From the NCBI RefSeq assembly GCF_000300005.1, contig NC_018691.1, positions 1,054,001 to 1,118,000 of the forward strand: DNA of 64,000 nt. The letters are read 5' to 3'. The position numbers and the translations under genes are program-made. The stretch is from Alloalcanivorax dieselolei B5. Its GTDB lineage: Bacteria > Pseudomonadota > Gammaproteobacteria > Pseudomonadales > Alcanivoracaceae. Under the pieces are notes generated by a model that did no database searches, was not told the origin of the DNA, and saw only the letters and a program-made list of their open reading frames with translations. Positions 18,486-27,730 of this stretch are shown here, in pieces. The first letter of the stretch is position 1; every line of letters starts with the position of its first letter.

Positions 18486-19517
18486 GTGCGCGGCACCCTG
18501 GACTACTTACAATACTCGGCAATGCCAATTCTCAAGCTAGTACGCGGGCTGTCACTGGCCGCCGCCGTCGCTTTACTGGCGGGGTGTGATGCAGTGGTCA
18601 TGTCGCCATCCGGTGATGTGGCCGCCCAACAACGTGACCTGATCGTCTGGGCCACGGTGTTGATGCTTCTGGTGATCGTGCCCGTCATCATCCTTACTCT
18701 GTTGTTCGCCTGGCGCTACCGTTCGTCCAACAAGGACGCTACCTACACGCCGGATTGGGACCATTCCACGGTGTTGGAACTGGTGATCTGGGGCGTGCCT
18801 CTGTTGATCATTATCGCCCTGGGGGCGATGACCTACGTCAGCACCCATAAACTGGACCCCTATCGCCCGCTGGATCGCATCGCGCCGGGCAAACCGGTAC
18901 CTGCGGACATGGAACCGCTGGTGGTGGAGGTGGTCTCCCTGGACTGGAAATGGCTGTTCTTCTATCCGGAACAGGGCATCGCCACGGTCAATGAGCTGGC
19001 GGCGCCGGTGGATCGCCCGATCCGGTTCAAGATCACCTCCTCGTCCACCATGAACTCCTTCTTCATCCCGGCGCTGGCCGGCCAGATCTACGCCATGGCG
19101 GGCATGGAAACCAAGCTGCATGGGGTGATCAATGAAGAGGGCGTCTACGACGGTTTCTCCGCCAACTACAGCGGCGCCGGTTTCTCGCACATGCGCTTTA
19201 AATTCCACGGCATGAGCGAAGCCGGCTTCGAGCAGTGGGTGGCGAAAGTGACCGCCGAGGGCGACACCCTGGATCGCGACGTTTATCGGGAGCTGGAACA
19301 GCCGAGCGAGCGCGAGCCCGTACACTATTATGCCGAGGTGGATCCCACACTCTACGACGCGATTCTGAATCTCTGCGTGGAGCCCGGCACGATGTGTATG
19401 AAAGACATGATGATGTTTGGTCATGGTGGTCATGGCGGCGGCAAGGCCGACAAGGAAGAAAGCCATGATGGTCATGGTGACCATGCCGCCGGCCACGGGC
19501 ACGAACAGCATCAGTGA
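18486..19517 (+). CDS. cyoA: Ubiquinol oxidase subunit II (CyoA), lipoprotein with His-rich tail
   Basis: 343 aa from GTG 18486, chosen because GGAGG lies six bases upstream; an ATG at 18522 would give a neater signal peptide but lacks a ribosome site. Lipobox LLAGC (Cys34), two transmembrane helices (about 50-75 and 95-115) and a cupredoxin domain follow. The two cysteines and other ligands of the CuA site are absent, so this is a quinol rather than cytochrome c oxidase subunit. The C-terminal 40 residues are unusually rich in His and Gly (GHGGHGGGK, HDGHGDHAAGHGHEQH) and may bind metal. First gene of cyoABCD. Confidence 0.96.
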   Translation: MRGTLDYLQYSAMPILKLVRGLSLAAAVALLAGCDAVVMSPSGDVAAQQRDLIVWATVLMLLVIVPVIILTLLFAWRYRSSNKDATYTPDWDHSTVLELVIWGVPLLIIIALGAMTYVSTHKLDPYRPLDRIAPGKPVPADMEPLVVEVVSLDWKWLFFYPEQGIATVNELAAPVDRPIRFKITSSSTMNSFFIPALAGQIYAMAGMETKLHGVINEEGVYDGFSANYSGAGFSHMRFKFHGMSEAGFEQWVAKVTAEGDTLDRDVYRELEQPSEREPVHYYAEVDPTLYDAILNLCVEPGTMCMKDMMMFGHGGHGGGKADKEESHDGHGDHAAGHGHEQHQ

Positions 19518-19585
19518 TGGAATGACACGGTCTTCCATCGTTCCGATACACCTTTCATGAAGCGCCTTGGGCGTTGGTGTGCAAA

Positions 19586-21589
19586 ATGTTTGATCAAATC
19601 GACCTGACCAAGCTCATTTTCGGTCGCCTCACCTGGGAGGCGATTCCCTATCATGAGCCGATCCTGATCGCCACGTTCGCCGCGGTGGTCCTCGGTGGTA
19701 TCGCAATGCTGGGCGCGCTGACCTATTTCCGCCTCTGGGGTTACCTGTGGCGGGAATGGTTCACCAGCATCGATCACAAGAAGATCGGTATCATGTATAT
19801 CATTCTGGCTCTGGTGATGCTGCTGCGCGGTTTTGCCGATGCCATCATGATGCGCATCCAGCAGGCATGGGCCTTCGGTGATGCCACCGGCTACCTGCCG
19901 CCGGAACACTACGATCAGATCTTCACCGCCCACGGTGTGATCATGATCTTCTTCGTCGCCATGCCTCTGGTGACCGGTATCATGAACTACGTGGTGCCGT
20001 TGCAGATCGGGGCCCGCGACGTGGCCTTCCCGTTCCTGAACAACTTCTCCTTCTGGATGACCACCTCCGGTGCCGTACTGGTCATGGTGTCCCTGTTCAT
20101 TGGTGAATTCGCCAAGACCGGCTGGTTGGCCTACCCACCCCTTGCGGGCATAGACAAGAGTCCCGGCGTCGGGGTGGACTACTATATATGGGCCTTGCAG
20201 ATCGCTGGTGTCGGTACTCTCCTATCGGGCGTGAACCTGTTGGTGACCATCGTCAAGATGCGGGCGCCGGGTATGACCATGATGAAAATGCCGGTGTTCA
20301 CCTGGACTGCTCTTTGCACCAACGTGCTCATCGTGGCCGCTTTCCCGGTGCTGACCGCCGTGCTGGCGATGCTGACCCTGGACCGCTATCTCGGTACCAA
20401 CTTTTTTACCGAAGATGGGGGTGGCAACGCCATGATGTACATCAATCTTATCTGGATTTGGGGTCACCCCGAGGTGTACATCCTGATCCTGCCGGCGTTT
20501 GGTGTGTTCTCCGAAATCGTTTCCACCTACTCCGGCAAGCGCCTGTTCGGCTACGCCTCCATGGTGTACGCCACCGTGGTGATCACCGTGCTGTCCTACC
20601 TGGTATGGCTGCACCACTTCTTCACCATGGGGTCGGGGGCCAGTGTGAACTCGTTCTTCGGGATCACCACGATGATCATCTCGATCCCCACCGGGGCCAA
20701 GGTGTTCAACTGGCTGTTCACCATGTACCGCGGCCGTATCCGCTTCGACGTGCCGATGCTGTGGACCGTGGGCTTCATGGTTACCTTTGTCATCGGTGGC
20801 ATGACCGGGGTACTGCTGGCGGTGCCGCCGGCGGACTTCGTGCTGCATAACAGCCTGTTCCTGATCGCCCACTTCCATAACGTGATCATTGGCGGTGTGT
20901 TGTTCGGTATGCTGGCGGCGATCACCTATTGGTTCCCGAAAGCCTTCGGCTTCAAGCTGGACCCGTTCTGGGGCAAGGTCTCGTTCTGGTTCTGGCTGAC
21001 CGGCTTCTACTTCGCCTTCATGCCGCTGTATGTGTTGGGCCTGATGGGCGTGACCCGCCGCATGAGCCAATTCGATGATCCGTCCCTGCAGATCTGGTTC
21101 CAGGTGGCCGCGTTCGGCGCCGTGCTGATCGCCATCGGTATCGCCGCCTTCCTGATCCAGTTGGTGGTGAGCTTCATGCGCCGGGAATCCTTGCGTGATG
21201 AGACCGGTGATCCCTGGGATGGCCGTACCCTTGAGTGGTCCACGTCTTCTCCGCCGCCGGCTTACAACTTCGCGTTCACCCCGCGTGTGCACGATCTGGA
21301 TGCCTGGTGGCAGATGAAGCAGCATGGCTACAAGCGTCCGGAGAGTGGTTTCCTGCCGATCCACATGCCCAAGAATACCGGGGCCGGGATCATTCTGGCG
21401 GGTATCAGCACGGTGTTGGGCTTCGCGCTGATCTGGCATATGTGGCTGCTGGCCGGTGTGTCCTTCCTGGGGCTGCTGGTGGTGGCCATCGGTCACACCT
21501 TCAACTACAACCGCGACTACCATATTCCGGTGGAAGAGGTAGTGCGTGTGGAAGCGGAACGGACACGGGTACTGGCGAACCATGGTTGA
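19586..21589 (+). CDS. cyoB: Ubiquinol oxidase subunit I (CyoB)
   Basis: 667 aa, the heme-copper catalytic subunit. ATG 19586 is preferred over an upstream [16 protein letters not shown] carries a low-spin heme His; [17 protein letters not shown] has the CuB His and the cross-linked Tyr; WLHHFFTMG has two more CuB His; [11 protein letters not shown] carries the heme ligands. With CyoA, C and D it forms cytochrome bo3, reducing O2 to water with ubiquinol and pumping protons across the inner membrane. The end overlaps cyoC by 8 bp. Confidence 0.98.
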   Translation: MFDQIDLTKLIFGRLTWEAIPYHEPILIATFAAVVLGGIAMLGALTYFRLWGYLWREWFTSIDHKKIGIMYIILALVMLLRGFADAIMMRIQQAWAFGDATGYLPPEHYDQIFTAHGVIMIFFVAMPLVTGIMNYVVPLQIGARDVAFPFLNNFSFWMTTSGAVLVMVSLFIGEFAKTGWLAYPPLAGIDKSPGVGVDYYIWALQIAGVGTLLSGVNLLVTIVKMRAPGMTMMKMPVFTWTALCTNVLIVAAFPVLTAVLAMLTLDRYLGTNFFTEDGGGNAMMYINLIWIWGHPEVYILILPAFGVFSEIVSTYSGKRLFGYASMVYATVVITVLSYLVWLHHFFTMGSGASVNSFFGITTMIISIPTGAKVFNWLFTMYRGRIRFDVPMLWTVGFMVTFVIGGMTGVLLAVPPADFVLHNSLFLIAHFHNVIIGGVLFGMLAAITYWFPKAFGFKLDPFWGKVSFWFWLTGFYFAFMPLYVLGLMGVTRRMSQFDDPSLQIWFQVAAFGAVLIAIGIAAFLIQLVVSFMRRESLRDETGDPWDGRTLEWSTSSPPPAYNFAFTPRVHDLDAWWQMKQHGYKRPESGFLPIHMPKNTGAGIILAGISTVLGFALIWHMWLLAGVSFLGLLVVAIGHTFNYNRDYHIPVEEVVRVEAERTRVLANHG

Positions 21590-22211
21590 TACGACTCAAA
21601 CTCAACAAGCGCAAGGGCAGCCGCTGCAGTTCTACGAGACCGAGGAGCATCACCCGCAGACGGGCACGATGCTGGGTTTCTGGCTGTATCTGATGAGCGA
21701 CTGTCTGATCTTCGCTTCTCTGTTCGCCACTTACGGGGTTCTGGGCCGCAGCTACGCCGGCGGCCCCACCGGCGCCGAGCTGTTCGATCTGCCGCTGGTG
21801 GCGATGAACACCGCGCTGCTGCTGCTGTCCTCCATCACGTATGGCTTCGCCATGTTGGAGATGCAGAAGAACCGGGTGCGCGGCACCATCGGCTGGCTGC
21901 TGATCACCGGCTTGTTCGGTATCGGCTTCCTGAGCCTGGAACTGTATGAGTTCGCGCATCTGATCCACGAAGGCGCGGGCCCGCAAACCAGTGCCTTCCT
22001 GACCTCGTTCTTTGCTCTGGTGGGCACCCACGGTCTGCACGTGTTCTTCGGTATCGTCTGGCTGGTTACCCTGTGCTTCCAATTGCGCAAGCATGGCCTG
22101 ATTCCGGAGAACAAACGTCGCGTGGCCTGTCTGTCCATGTTCTGGCACTTCCTGGATGTGGTCTGGATCGGTGTGTTCACCTTCGTCTATCTGATGGGAG
22201 TGCTGGTATGA
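21582..22211 (+). CDS. cyoC: Ubiquinol oxidase subunit III (CyoC)
   Basis: 209 aa from ATG 21582, inside the end of cyoB. Five hydrophobic segments and motifs [41 protein letters not shown] and [19 protein letters not shown] are those of heme-copper oxidase subunit III. It stabilises the enzyme and lipids in the complex; it has no redox centre. The downstream ATGA overlap couples it to cyoD. Confidence 0.97.
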   Translation: MVDTTQTQQAQGQPLQFYETEEHHPQTGTMLGFWLYLMSDCLIFASLFATYGVLGRSYAGGPTGAELFDLPLVAMNTALLLLSSITYGFAMLEMQKNRVRGTIGWLLITGLFGIGFLSLELYEFAHLIHEGAGPQTSAFLTSFFALVGTHGLHVFFGIVWLVTLCFQLRKHGLIPENKRRVACLSMFWHFLDVVWIGVFTFVYLMGVLV

Positions 22212-22597
22212 GCGAGCATCACGATAACGTCCATGAGCATCATGCCCACGAACATCATGGCGACGAGCTGCCGCACGCCGACCTCAAGAGCTACATGATC
22301 GGCTTCATCCTGTCGGTGATCCTCACCGCGATCCCGTTCTGGGTCGTGATGGGGGGCGTGTTCGAGACCTCCAGCACCACCGCTCTGGTGATTCTGGGGT
22401 TCGCCGCGGTGCAGATCGTGGTGCACATGATTTACTTCCTGCACATGAACTTCCAATCCGAAGGCGGTTGGAACATGTTGGCGCTGATCTTCACCGCGGT
22501 GATGGTGTTCATCACCCTGGCGGGGTCGTTGTGGGTGATGTACCACCTTAACGTCAACATGATGCCCGGCCTGATGGAAGCGGTGCACGGACAGTGA
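22208..22597 (+). CDS. cyoD: Ubiquinol oxidase subunit IV (CyoD), His-rich N-terminus
   Basis: 129 aa with three helices; KSYMIGFILSVILTAIPFWVVM and AAVQIVVHMIYFLHMNF are typical of CyoD. The first 24 residues are packed with histidine ([20 protein letters not shown]), more than usual. Its start overlaps the cyoC stop (ATGA) and its stop overlaps the GTG of the next gene. It probably helps assembly of the CuB site in the complex. Confidence 0.96.
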   Translation: MSEHHDNVHEHHAHEHHGDELPHADLKSYMIGFILSVILTAIPFWVVMGGVFETSSTTALVILGFAAVQIVVHMIYFLHMNFQSEGGWNMLALIFTAVMVFITLAGSLWVMYHLNVNMMPGLMEAVHGQ

Positions 22598-23349
22598 ACC
22601 GACCCTCGCGCCCACGGCCCGCCGTGAGCCGCCTGCGCCGGGCGGCGCGGCTGGCGTGGGTGCTGGTGGCGGTGGCCGCGTTCATCGGGCTGGTGTTCCT
22701 GGGTAACTGGCAGGTGGAACGCCGGGCCTGGAAGCTGGATCTGATCGAACGCGTCTCCAGCCGCGTGGACGCTCCGGCGGAACCCGCCCCGGGCCCCGCC
22801 GAGTGGCCGCGAATCAGCCGTGAACAGCACGAATATCGACACGTTCAGCTTAGCGGCACTTTCCTTTCCGATCGCATCTCCCTGGTTCAGGCCAGCACCG
22901 AGCTGGGCAGTGGTTACTGGGTGATGACCCCGCTGAAACGGGACGATGGCACCGTGGTGCTGATCAATCGCGGTTATGTTCCCCAGGAACAGCGCGACCG
23001 GGCCGCCGCTGGCGCCTGGACCCCGGAAGGTAAGGTGCGGGTCAGTGGCCTGCTGCGCCTGAGTGAACCCGCCGGCGGCTTTTTGCGGGACAATGTCCCC
23101 GCGGAGAACCGTTGGTACTCCCGGGACGTGGCCGCCATTGCCCGGACCCATGACCTGACCCGGGTGGCGCCGTACTTCGTCGATGCGGACGCCGGACCGG
23201 CGCCGGCCGAGGGACCGGTGGGCGGGTTGACCGTGGTCTCTTTTCACAACAATCACCTGGTTTATGCGATCACCTGGTATACCCTTGCCTTGATGGTGGC
23301 CGCTGGCGCCGTGTTCGTGCTGCGTGAGGAACGGCGGTCACGGCGCTAA
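22594..23349 (+). CDS. SURF1 family oxidase assembly protein
   Basis: 251 aa, GTG start overlapping the cyoD stop (GTGA). Two membrane helices at the ends (about 20-40 and 225-243) flank a periplasmic domain; FLGNWQVERRAWKLDLI and YWVMTPLKRDDGTVVLINRGYVP are the SURF1 signatures. SURF1 (Shy1) helps heme delivery to subunit I of heme-copper oxidases. Its place directly after cyoD, where E. coli has cyoE (heme O synthase), is notable; a heme O synthase must be encoded elsewhere. Confidence 0.94.
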   Translation: MNRPSRPRPAVSRLRRAARLAWVLVAVAAFIGLVFLGNWQVERRAWKLDLIERVSSRVDAPAEPAPGPAEWPRISREQHEYRHVQLSGTFLSDRISLVQASTELGSGYWVMTPLKRDDGTVVLINRGYVPQEQRDRAAAGAWTPEGKVRVSGLLRLSEPAGGFLRDNVPAENRWYSRDVAAIARTHDLTRVAPYFVDADAGPAPAEGPVGGLTVVSFHNNHLVYAITWYTLALMVAAGAVFVLREERRSRR

Positions 23350-23369
23350 CCTCTCTGGAGAAGGTGACG

Positions 23370-24725
23370 ATGACAGCCACGAAGGGGGCTGCGGCGGTCG
23401 TGCAAAGCCCTCAGCCGATTCCGGCGCAACACGAGACCGACGACGGTGACGCCACCGGGCGTAAGAACATGCAGCAGTTGATCCAACTGCGCTGGATCGC
23501 CGTGCTGGGTCAGATCGGCACCATACTGCTGGTGCGCTACGGTTTCGATATTTCGTTGCCGATGGCGTTCATGCTGGCGGTGCTGGCGGGGTTGATCGGT
23601 TTCAACCTGCTCAGCATGTTGCGGCTGCGGTGGTCGCGCCGGGATGTCAGCAACGGCGAGCTGTTCCTGGCACTGCTGGTGGATGTGGCGATGCTGACGA
23701 TGCAGCTTTACGCCAGTGGTGGCGCCACCAACCCCTTTATTTTCCTTTATCTGCTGCAAGTGGTGCTGGCCGCGGTGCTGCTGGAGGCGTGGTCCACCTG
23801 GACCATTCTGCTGGTGACCGCGGGCTGTTTCGTCTGGCTGGAGTTCGCCGGACTTCCCCTGGTGATGCCGCCGGATTACGAGCGGGGCCCGCTGAGCCTG
23901 TATATCCAGGGGATGCTGATCTGCTTTGTCCTGAACGCCGTGCTGCTGGTGATTTTCATCAGCCGTATCACCCGCAACCGGCGCGAGCGGGACGCGCGGC
24001 TGGCCGATTTGCGTCAGCGCGCCGCCGAGGGCGAACACATCGTCCGCATGGGGCTGCTGGCGTCCGGCGCCGCCCACGAACTGGGTACGCCGCTGGCGAC
24101 ACTGTCGGTGATCCTGGGGGACTGGCGGCATATGCCGGTGTTCAAATCCGATCCGGATCTGCTCGACGAGATCACCGAAATGCAGACCCAGGTGCTGCGC
24201 TGTAAGTCCATCGTCAGCGGTATTTTGCTTTCCGCCGGTGAAGCGCGGGGTGAGTCCTCGGAAGAAACCACCGTGCACGCTTTCCTGGACGAGCTGGTGG
24301 AAGAGTGGCGGGCCACCCGTCCGGTGACCGGATTCGATTACCACAACGCCTTTGGCGAGGATATGGACATCGTTTCCGATTCGGCGCTCAAGCAAAGCCT
24401 GTGCAATGTATTGGATAATGCCCTGGAGGCCTCCCGCGACTGGGTGGGCCTGCAGGTGAGCCGTGACGGCGAATCCCTGATACTGACCGTTCTGGACCGG
24501 GGGCCGGGCTTCAGCGAGGACATGCTTGGCCGTATCGGCCGGCCCTATCAATCCACCAAGGGGCGGCCCGGCAGCGGTTTGGGGCTGTTCCTGGTGGTCA
24601 ATGTAGCGCGTACGCTGGGGGGTAACCTCACCGCCCGTAACCGGCCGCACAAAGGTGCCGAAGTAACGCTGACGTTGCCGCTATCGGCGATTACCCTGGA
24701 GGAAGAGCATGGTGAACGAGCATAA
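23370..24725 (+). CDS. RegB/PrrB/RoxS-type redox sensor histidine kinase
   Basis: 451 aa from ATG 23370; a GTG at 23364 is too close to the GGAG site. Six hydrophobic segments (about 40-200) include SGGATNPFIFLYLL, matching the GGxxNPF quinone-binding motif of RegB. The H-box is ASGAAHELGTPLATLSVI (His236) and Cys278 (VLRCKSIV) lies near where RegB has its redox-active cysteine. N-box CNVLDNALEAS and G-boxes DRGPGFSED, GSGLGLFLV are intact. It follows the cyo operon by 20 bp and likely reports respiratory redox state to the next gene. Confidence 0.93.
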   Translation: MTATKGAAAVVQSPQPIPAQHETDDGDATGRKNMQQLIQLRWIAVLGQIGTILLVRYGFDISLPMAFMLAVLAGLIGFNLLSMLRLRWSRRDVSNGELFLALLVDVAMLTMQLYASGGATNPFIFLYLLQVVLAAVLLEAWSTWTILLVTAGCFVWLEFAGLPLVMPPDYERGPLSLYIQGMLICFVLNAVLLVIFISRITRNRRERDARLADLRQRAAEGEHIVRMGLLASGAAHELGTPLATLSVILGDWRHMPVFKSDPDLLDEITEMQTQVLRCKSIVSGILLSAGEARGESSEETTVHAFLDELVEEWRATRPVTGFDYHNAFGEDMDIVSDSALKQSLCNVLDNALEASRDWVGLQVSRDGESLILTVLDRGPGFSEDMLGRIGRPYQSTKGRPGSGLGLFLVVNVARTLGGNLTARNRPHKGAEVTLTLPLSAITLEEEHGERA

Positions 24726-25269
24726 CCAGCATGACGACAGCGCGGACACCCTGTTGATTGTCGAGGATGATGCCCCGTTCGCCCGCACCCTGGCCCGCTC
24801 TTTCGAGCGCCGCGGGTACGCGGTGATCAGTGCCGATGGCATGGAATCGATGATGGTCCTGCTGGAGACCCATTCGCCCCGCTACGCGGTGGTGGACCTC
24901 AAGCTGAAAGGGGAGGCCACCGGCCTGTCCTGCGTCCAGACCTTGCACGCCCACGACGAGGACATGCTGATTGTGGTGCTCACCGGCTACGCCAGCATCG
25001 CCACCGCGGTGGAAGCGGTGAAGCTGGGCGCCTGCCACTATCTCGCCAAGCCGTCCAATACCGACGATATCGAAGCCGCGTTTCATCGTGCCGACGGCAG
25101 CACCGAGGTGGAAGTGGTGGGACGTCCGACCTCGATCAAGACCCTCGAGTGGGAGCGCATCCACGAAACCCTGGCGGAAACCGGTTTCAACATTTCCGAA
25201 ACCGCGCGCCGGCTCGGCATGCATCGCCGCACCCTGGCCCGCAAGCTGGGCAAACAGCAGGTGAAGTGA
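24709..25269 (+). CDS. RegA/PrrA/RoxR-type response regulator
   Basis: 186 aa; starts inside the end of the kinase gene (17-bp overlap). The receiver domain has acidic EDD at 20-22, phospho-acceptor Asp63 in YAVVDLKLKG, and Lys in YLAKPS. A proline-poor linker leads to a Fis-type helix-turn-helix, NISETARRLGMHRRTLARKL, highly typical of RegA. RegA proteins activate or repress respiratory, electron-transport and carbon-fixation genes according to redox. Linkage to cyoABCD suggests control of the terminal oxidase. Confidence 0.95.
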   Translation: MVNEHNQHDDSADTLLIVEDDAPFARTLARSFERRGYAVISADGMESMMVLLETHSPRYAVVDLKLKGEATGLSCVQTLHAHDEDMLIVVLTGYASIATAVEAVKLGACHYLAKPSNTDDIEAAFHRADGSTEVEVVGRPTSIKTLEWERIHETLAETGFNISETARRLGMHRRTLARKLGKQQVK

Positions 25270-25317
25270 AGGGCGGGCGCGGGAAGAATCGCGGTCCGTG
25301 GACGATTGGTGTCCCAC

Positions 25318-25357
25318 AATTCGCTTGCAGGCAAGCTCCCACAGCGGCTTCGTAGTC
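25318..25357. repeat. Single-arm REPIN-like repeat
   Basis: This matches the right-hand type arm of the repeat at 16870-16956, including CAAGCTCCCACAGCGGCTTC and the flank CGTAGTCC. The upstream part (GTCCCACAATTCGCTTGC, about 25311-25328) also matches the sequence at 17008-17025. It lies in the 380-bp regA-trpE gap. There is no second arm, so no long hairpin. Confidence 0.65.
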
Positions 25358-25386
25358 CCCCATGGGAAGCGGCTTTAGCCGCGAAT

Positions 25387-25435
25387 AGCGTGTTAGCGTG
25401 CCGGCGTGTTGCGTGTAAGCGGGCTGCGTGTTGCG
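25387..25435. repeat. Copy of the GCGTGTTGCGTG dispersed repeat family
   Basis: It contains AGCGTGTTAGCGTG, GGCGTGTTGCGTGTAAGC and TGCGTGTTGCG. The same words recur at 40894-40919 and 48594-48626 and in inverted form at 40828-40860 and 48487-48508. The right end supplies the -35 region proposed for the trp promoter. Confidence 0.6.
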
Positions 25436-25459
25436 CCCCGGCCCGTCACGCCCTAGAAT
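25431..25459 (+). promoter_or_regulatory. Candidate sigma-70 promoter of the trp operon
   Basis: TTGCGC (25431-25436) and TAGAAT (25454-25459) are separated by 17 bp. Transcription would begin near 25466, leaving about 26 bases before the leader peptide GTG, the short distance expected for an attenuator-controlled operon. The -10 is a good match, the -35 weaker. Confidence 0.5.
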
Positions 25460-25491
25460 CCAGACTCAACGAAAAAGCCGAAGGAAAGCCG

Positions 25492-25554
25492 GTGAACCGC
25501 ACCGACCTCCAAATCAAGTTCCTGCCCCGCTCCGTCGCCGCCTGGCGATGGTGA
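25492..25554 (+). CDS. trpL: Candidate trp leader peptide ending Trp-Arg-Trp
   Basis: A 20-codon frame, GTG start with AGGAAAG upstream, ending TGG CGA TGG TGA, so two of the last three residues are tryptophan. Trp codons are rare elsewhere at random, and the position between a promoter and trpE is exactly that of trpL. The RNA around the Trp codons can form a 7-bp stem (CGTCGCC with GGCGATG, one G-U pair), a hairpin TGCCGC/GCGGCA follows, then a T-rich stretch. The Trp codons are interrupted by Arg, and the antiterminator pairing is not clear. Probable, not proven. Confidence 0.55.
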   Translation: MNRTDLQIKFLPRSVAAWRW

Positions 25555-25565
25555 CGCTCTTCGCT

Positions 25566-25608
25566 TGCCGCTTCTTCTGCCGATAGCGGCACCCCTCGCG
25601 TTTTATTT
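25566..25608 (+). terminator. Possible trp attenuator hairpin
   Basis: TGCCGC (25566-25571) can pair with GCGGCA (25586-25591), or TGCCG (25578) with CGGCA (25587). A T-rich run GTTTTATTT (25600-25608) follows nine bases later. The stem is short and the T run distant, so it is a weak intrinsic terminator; its position just after the leader peptide is the main support. Confidence 0.35.
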
Positions 25609-25649
25609 CCGTCTACAATCTGTCGTCTGTATCAAGACCGGGGACCACC

Positions 25650-27140
25650 ATGTCACCACGAAATCTGGATGAGTATGCCCGCCAGGGTTACACCCGCGTA
25701 CCGGTGGTACGTGAAGTGCTGGCGGATCTGGACACGCCGCTGTCCGCCTATCGCAAACTGGCCGCCGGGCCCTACAGCTACCTGTTCGAGTCCGTGCAGG
25801 GCGGGGAGCGCTGGGGGCGCTACTCCATGATCGGCCTGCCGGCGGCGGAGGTGATCCGCATCCACGGCCAGCGCATTCTGATTACCGATGCCGACGGCGA
25901 GCGCCAGTTGGACGTGCCGGATCCGATCGCCTGGATCGAGGCCTACCGGCAGGAATACAACACCCCGGAGATCCCCGGCCTGCCCCGTTTCAACGGTGGT
26001 CTGGTGGGCTACTTCGGCTACGACAGCGTGCGCTACTTCGAGCCGCGTCTGGGACCGGCGCCGGGGGAGGATGTGCTCGGCGTACCGGATATCCTGCTGA
26101 TGCGCTCCGAGGAAGTGGTGGTGTTCGATAACCTGCGCGGCAGCCTGTTCCTGATCGTGCAGGTGGATCCGGCGGACAGCCACGCCGAGGGGCGGGCGTT
26201 GCGCCGTCTGGACGAGCTGGAGGCGAAGCTGCGGGCGCCGTTGCCCGAGCCCGGCCACCATCGCTATGGCGAACCGGTGGGGGAAGAGGATTTCGTCTCC
26301 GAATTTCCCCGCGACCGGCATGGCCAGGCGGTGGATACGATCCGTGAGTACATCCTGGCGGGGGATGTGATGCAGGTGGTGCCGGCCCAGCGCATGAGCT
26401 GTGAATTCCCGGCGCCGGCCATGGACCTGTACCGCGCCTTGCGCTATCTCAATCCTTCCCCGTACATGTTCTATCTGGACCTGGAAGACTTCCACATCGC
26501 CGGCTCCTCGCCGGAAATTCTCACCCGGGTCGAGGGCGACACCGTCACCGTGCGCCCCATAGCGGGTACCCGTAAACGCGGTGAAACGCCGGAGCGGGAC
26601 CAGGAACTGGAAGAGGAACTGCTGGCGGATCCAAAGGAGTTGGCTGAACACCTGATGCTGATCGATCTGGGCCGCAACGATGTTGGCCGGGTGGCCAGGC
26701 CGGGGGAAGTAAAGCTGACCGAGAAAATGGCGGTGGAGCGCTATTCCCACGTGATGCATATCGTCTCCAATGTGGAAGGCAAACTGCGGCCGGAACTGGG
26801 GCCTTTGGACGTGCTGCGGGCCACTTTTCCCGCCGGCACCCTGAGTGGCGCGCCGAAGATCCGTGCCATGGAAATCATCGACGAACTGGAACCCACCAAG
26901 CGCGGAGTCTACGGCGGCGCGGTGGGTTATATCGGCTTCGACGGCGACATGGACATGGCGATCGCCATTCGCACCGCGGTGGTCAAGGATGGCCGGCTTT
27001 ACGTGCAGGCCGGTGGCGGTGTGGTGGCGGATTCCCAGCCCGATCTGGAATGGAAAGAGACCATGAACAAGGCCCGCGCCGTATTCCGTGCGGTGAACAT
27101 GGCCCTGGGCGGGCTTAATCTGGACGAGGGGGAACGCTGA
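25650..27140 (+). CDS. trpE: Anthranilate synthase component I
   Basis: 496 aa. Chorismate-utilising enzyme: N-terminal feedback region ([26 protein letters not shown], with the allosteric LLES-like LFES), and catalytic C-terminal blocks [78 protein letters not shown]. With TrpG it converts chorismate and glutamine to anthranilate, the first step of tryptophan synthesis. The stop overlaps the trpG ATG by one base. Preceded by the leader region described separately. Confidence 0.98.
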   Translation: MSPRNLDEYARQGYTRVPVVREVLADLDTPLSAYRKLAAGPYSYLFESVQGGERWGRYSMIGLPAAEVIRIHGQRILITDADGERQLDVPDPIAWIEAYRQEYNTPEIPGLPRFNGGLVGYFGYDSVRYFEPRLGPAPGEDVLGVPDILLMRSEEVVVFDNLRGSLFLIVQVDPADSHAEGRALRRLDELEAKLRAPLPEPGHHRYGEPVGEEDFVSEFPRDRHGQAVDTIREYILAGDVMQVVPAQRMSCEFPAPAMDLYRALRYLNPSPYMFYLDLEDFHIAGSSPEILTRVEGDTVTVRPIAGTRKRGETPERDQELEEELLADPKELAEHLMLIDLGRNDVGRVARPGEVKLTEKMAVERYSHVMHIVSNVEGKLRPELGPLDVLRATFPAGTLSGAPKIRAMEIIDELEPTKRGVYGGAVGYIGFDGDMDMAIAIRTAVVKDGRLYVQAGGGVVADSQPDLEWKETMNKARAVFRAVNMALGGLNLDEGER

Positions 27141-27730
27141 TGCGGGTCTTGATGATCGATAACTACGACAGCTTCACCTATAACCTGGTGCAATACCTGC
27201 AGGAGCTGGGGGCCGAGGTGCTGGTGCATCGTAATGACCAGATTGATCTGGCCGGTATGGAGGCGGTGGGCGCCGATCGGCTGATGATCTCGCCGGGGCC
27301 CTGCTCGCCCAACGAGGCCGGTATTTCCGTGGAGGCGATTCGTCATTTCGCCGGCAAGTTGCCGATTCTCGGGGTTTGTCTGGGGCATCAGTCCCTGGGG
27401 CAGGCGTTCGGTGGCGAGGTGGTGCGGGCCGGGCACGTGATGCACGGCAAGACCTCTTCGGTGCACCATACCGGTCAGGGTGTATTCGCGGGGTTGCCCA
27501 GCCCGTTCACCGCCACTCGTTATCATTCCCTGGTGGTGGCCCGGGAAACGCTGCCCGAGTGTTTTGAAATCACCGCCTGGACCGAGAATCAGCAGGGCGA
27601 AATGGAAGAAATCATGGGCATGCGGCATAAGGAGCTGCCTCTGGAAGGGGTGCAGTTCCATCCAGAGTCAATTCTGACCGAGCATGGCCACGCCATGTTG
27701 AAGAACTTTCTCAAGCACGGGGGGCAATGA
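27140..27730 (+). CDS. trpG: Anthranilate synthase component II (glutamine amidotransferase)
   Basis: 196 aa, class-I amidotransferase with nucleophile Cys in [16 protein letters not shown] (about residue 79), and His/Glu in the FHPESIL block. Starts [16 protein letters not shown], the family opening. It supplies ammonia from glutamine to TrpE; it may also serve as the PabA partner, since many gammaproteobacteria share one subunit. Overlaps trpE and trpD by 1 and 4 bases. Confidence 0.97.
   Translation: MRVLMIDNYDSFTYNLVQYLQELGAEVLVHRNDQIDLAGMEAVGADRLMISPGPCSPNEAGISVEAIRHFAGKLPILGVCLGHQSLGQAFGGEVVRAGHVMHGKTSSVHHTGQGVFAGLPSPFTATRYHSLVVARETLPECFEITAWTENQQGEMEEIMGMRHKELPLEGVQFHPESILTEHGHAMLKNFLKHGGQ

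Noticed and set aside
20222-21583. Minus-strand open frame of 453 codons
   Set aside because: It is antisense to cyoB, which has all heme and copper ligands.
25306-25491. First 62 codons of an 82-codon frame upstream of trpE
   Set aside because: They translate the REPIN-like and GCGTG repeats. Only the final 20 codons plus stop, from the GTG at 25492, are proposed as a leader peptide.
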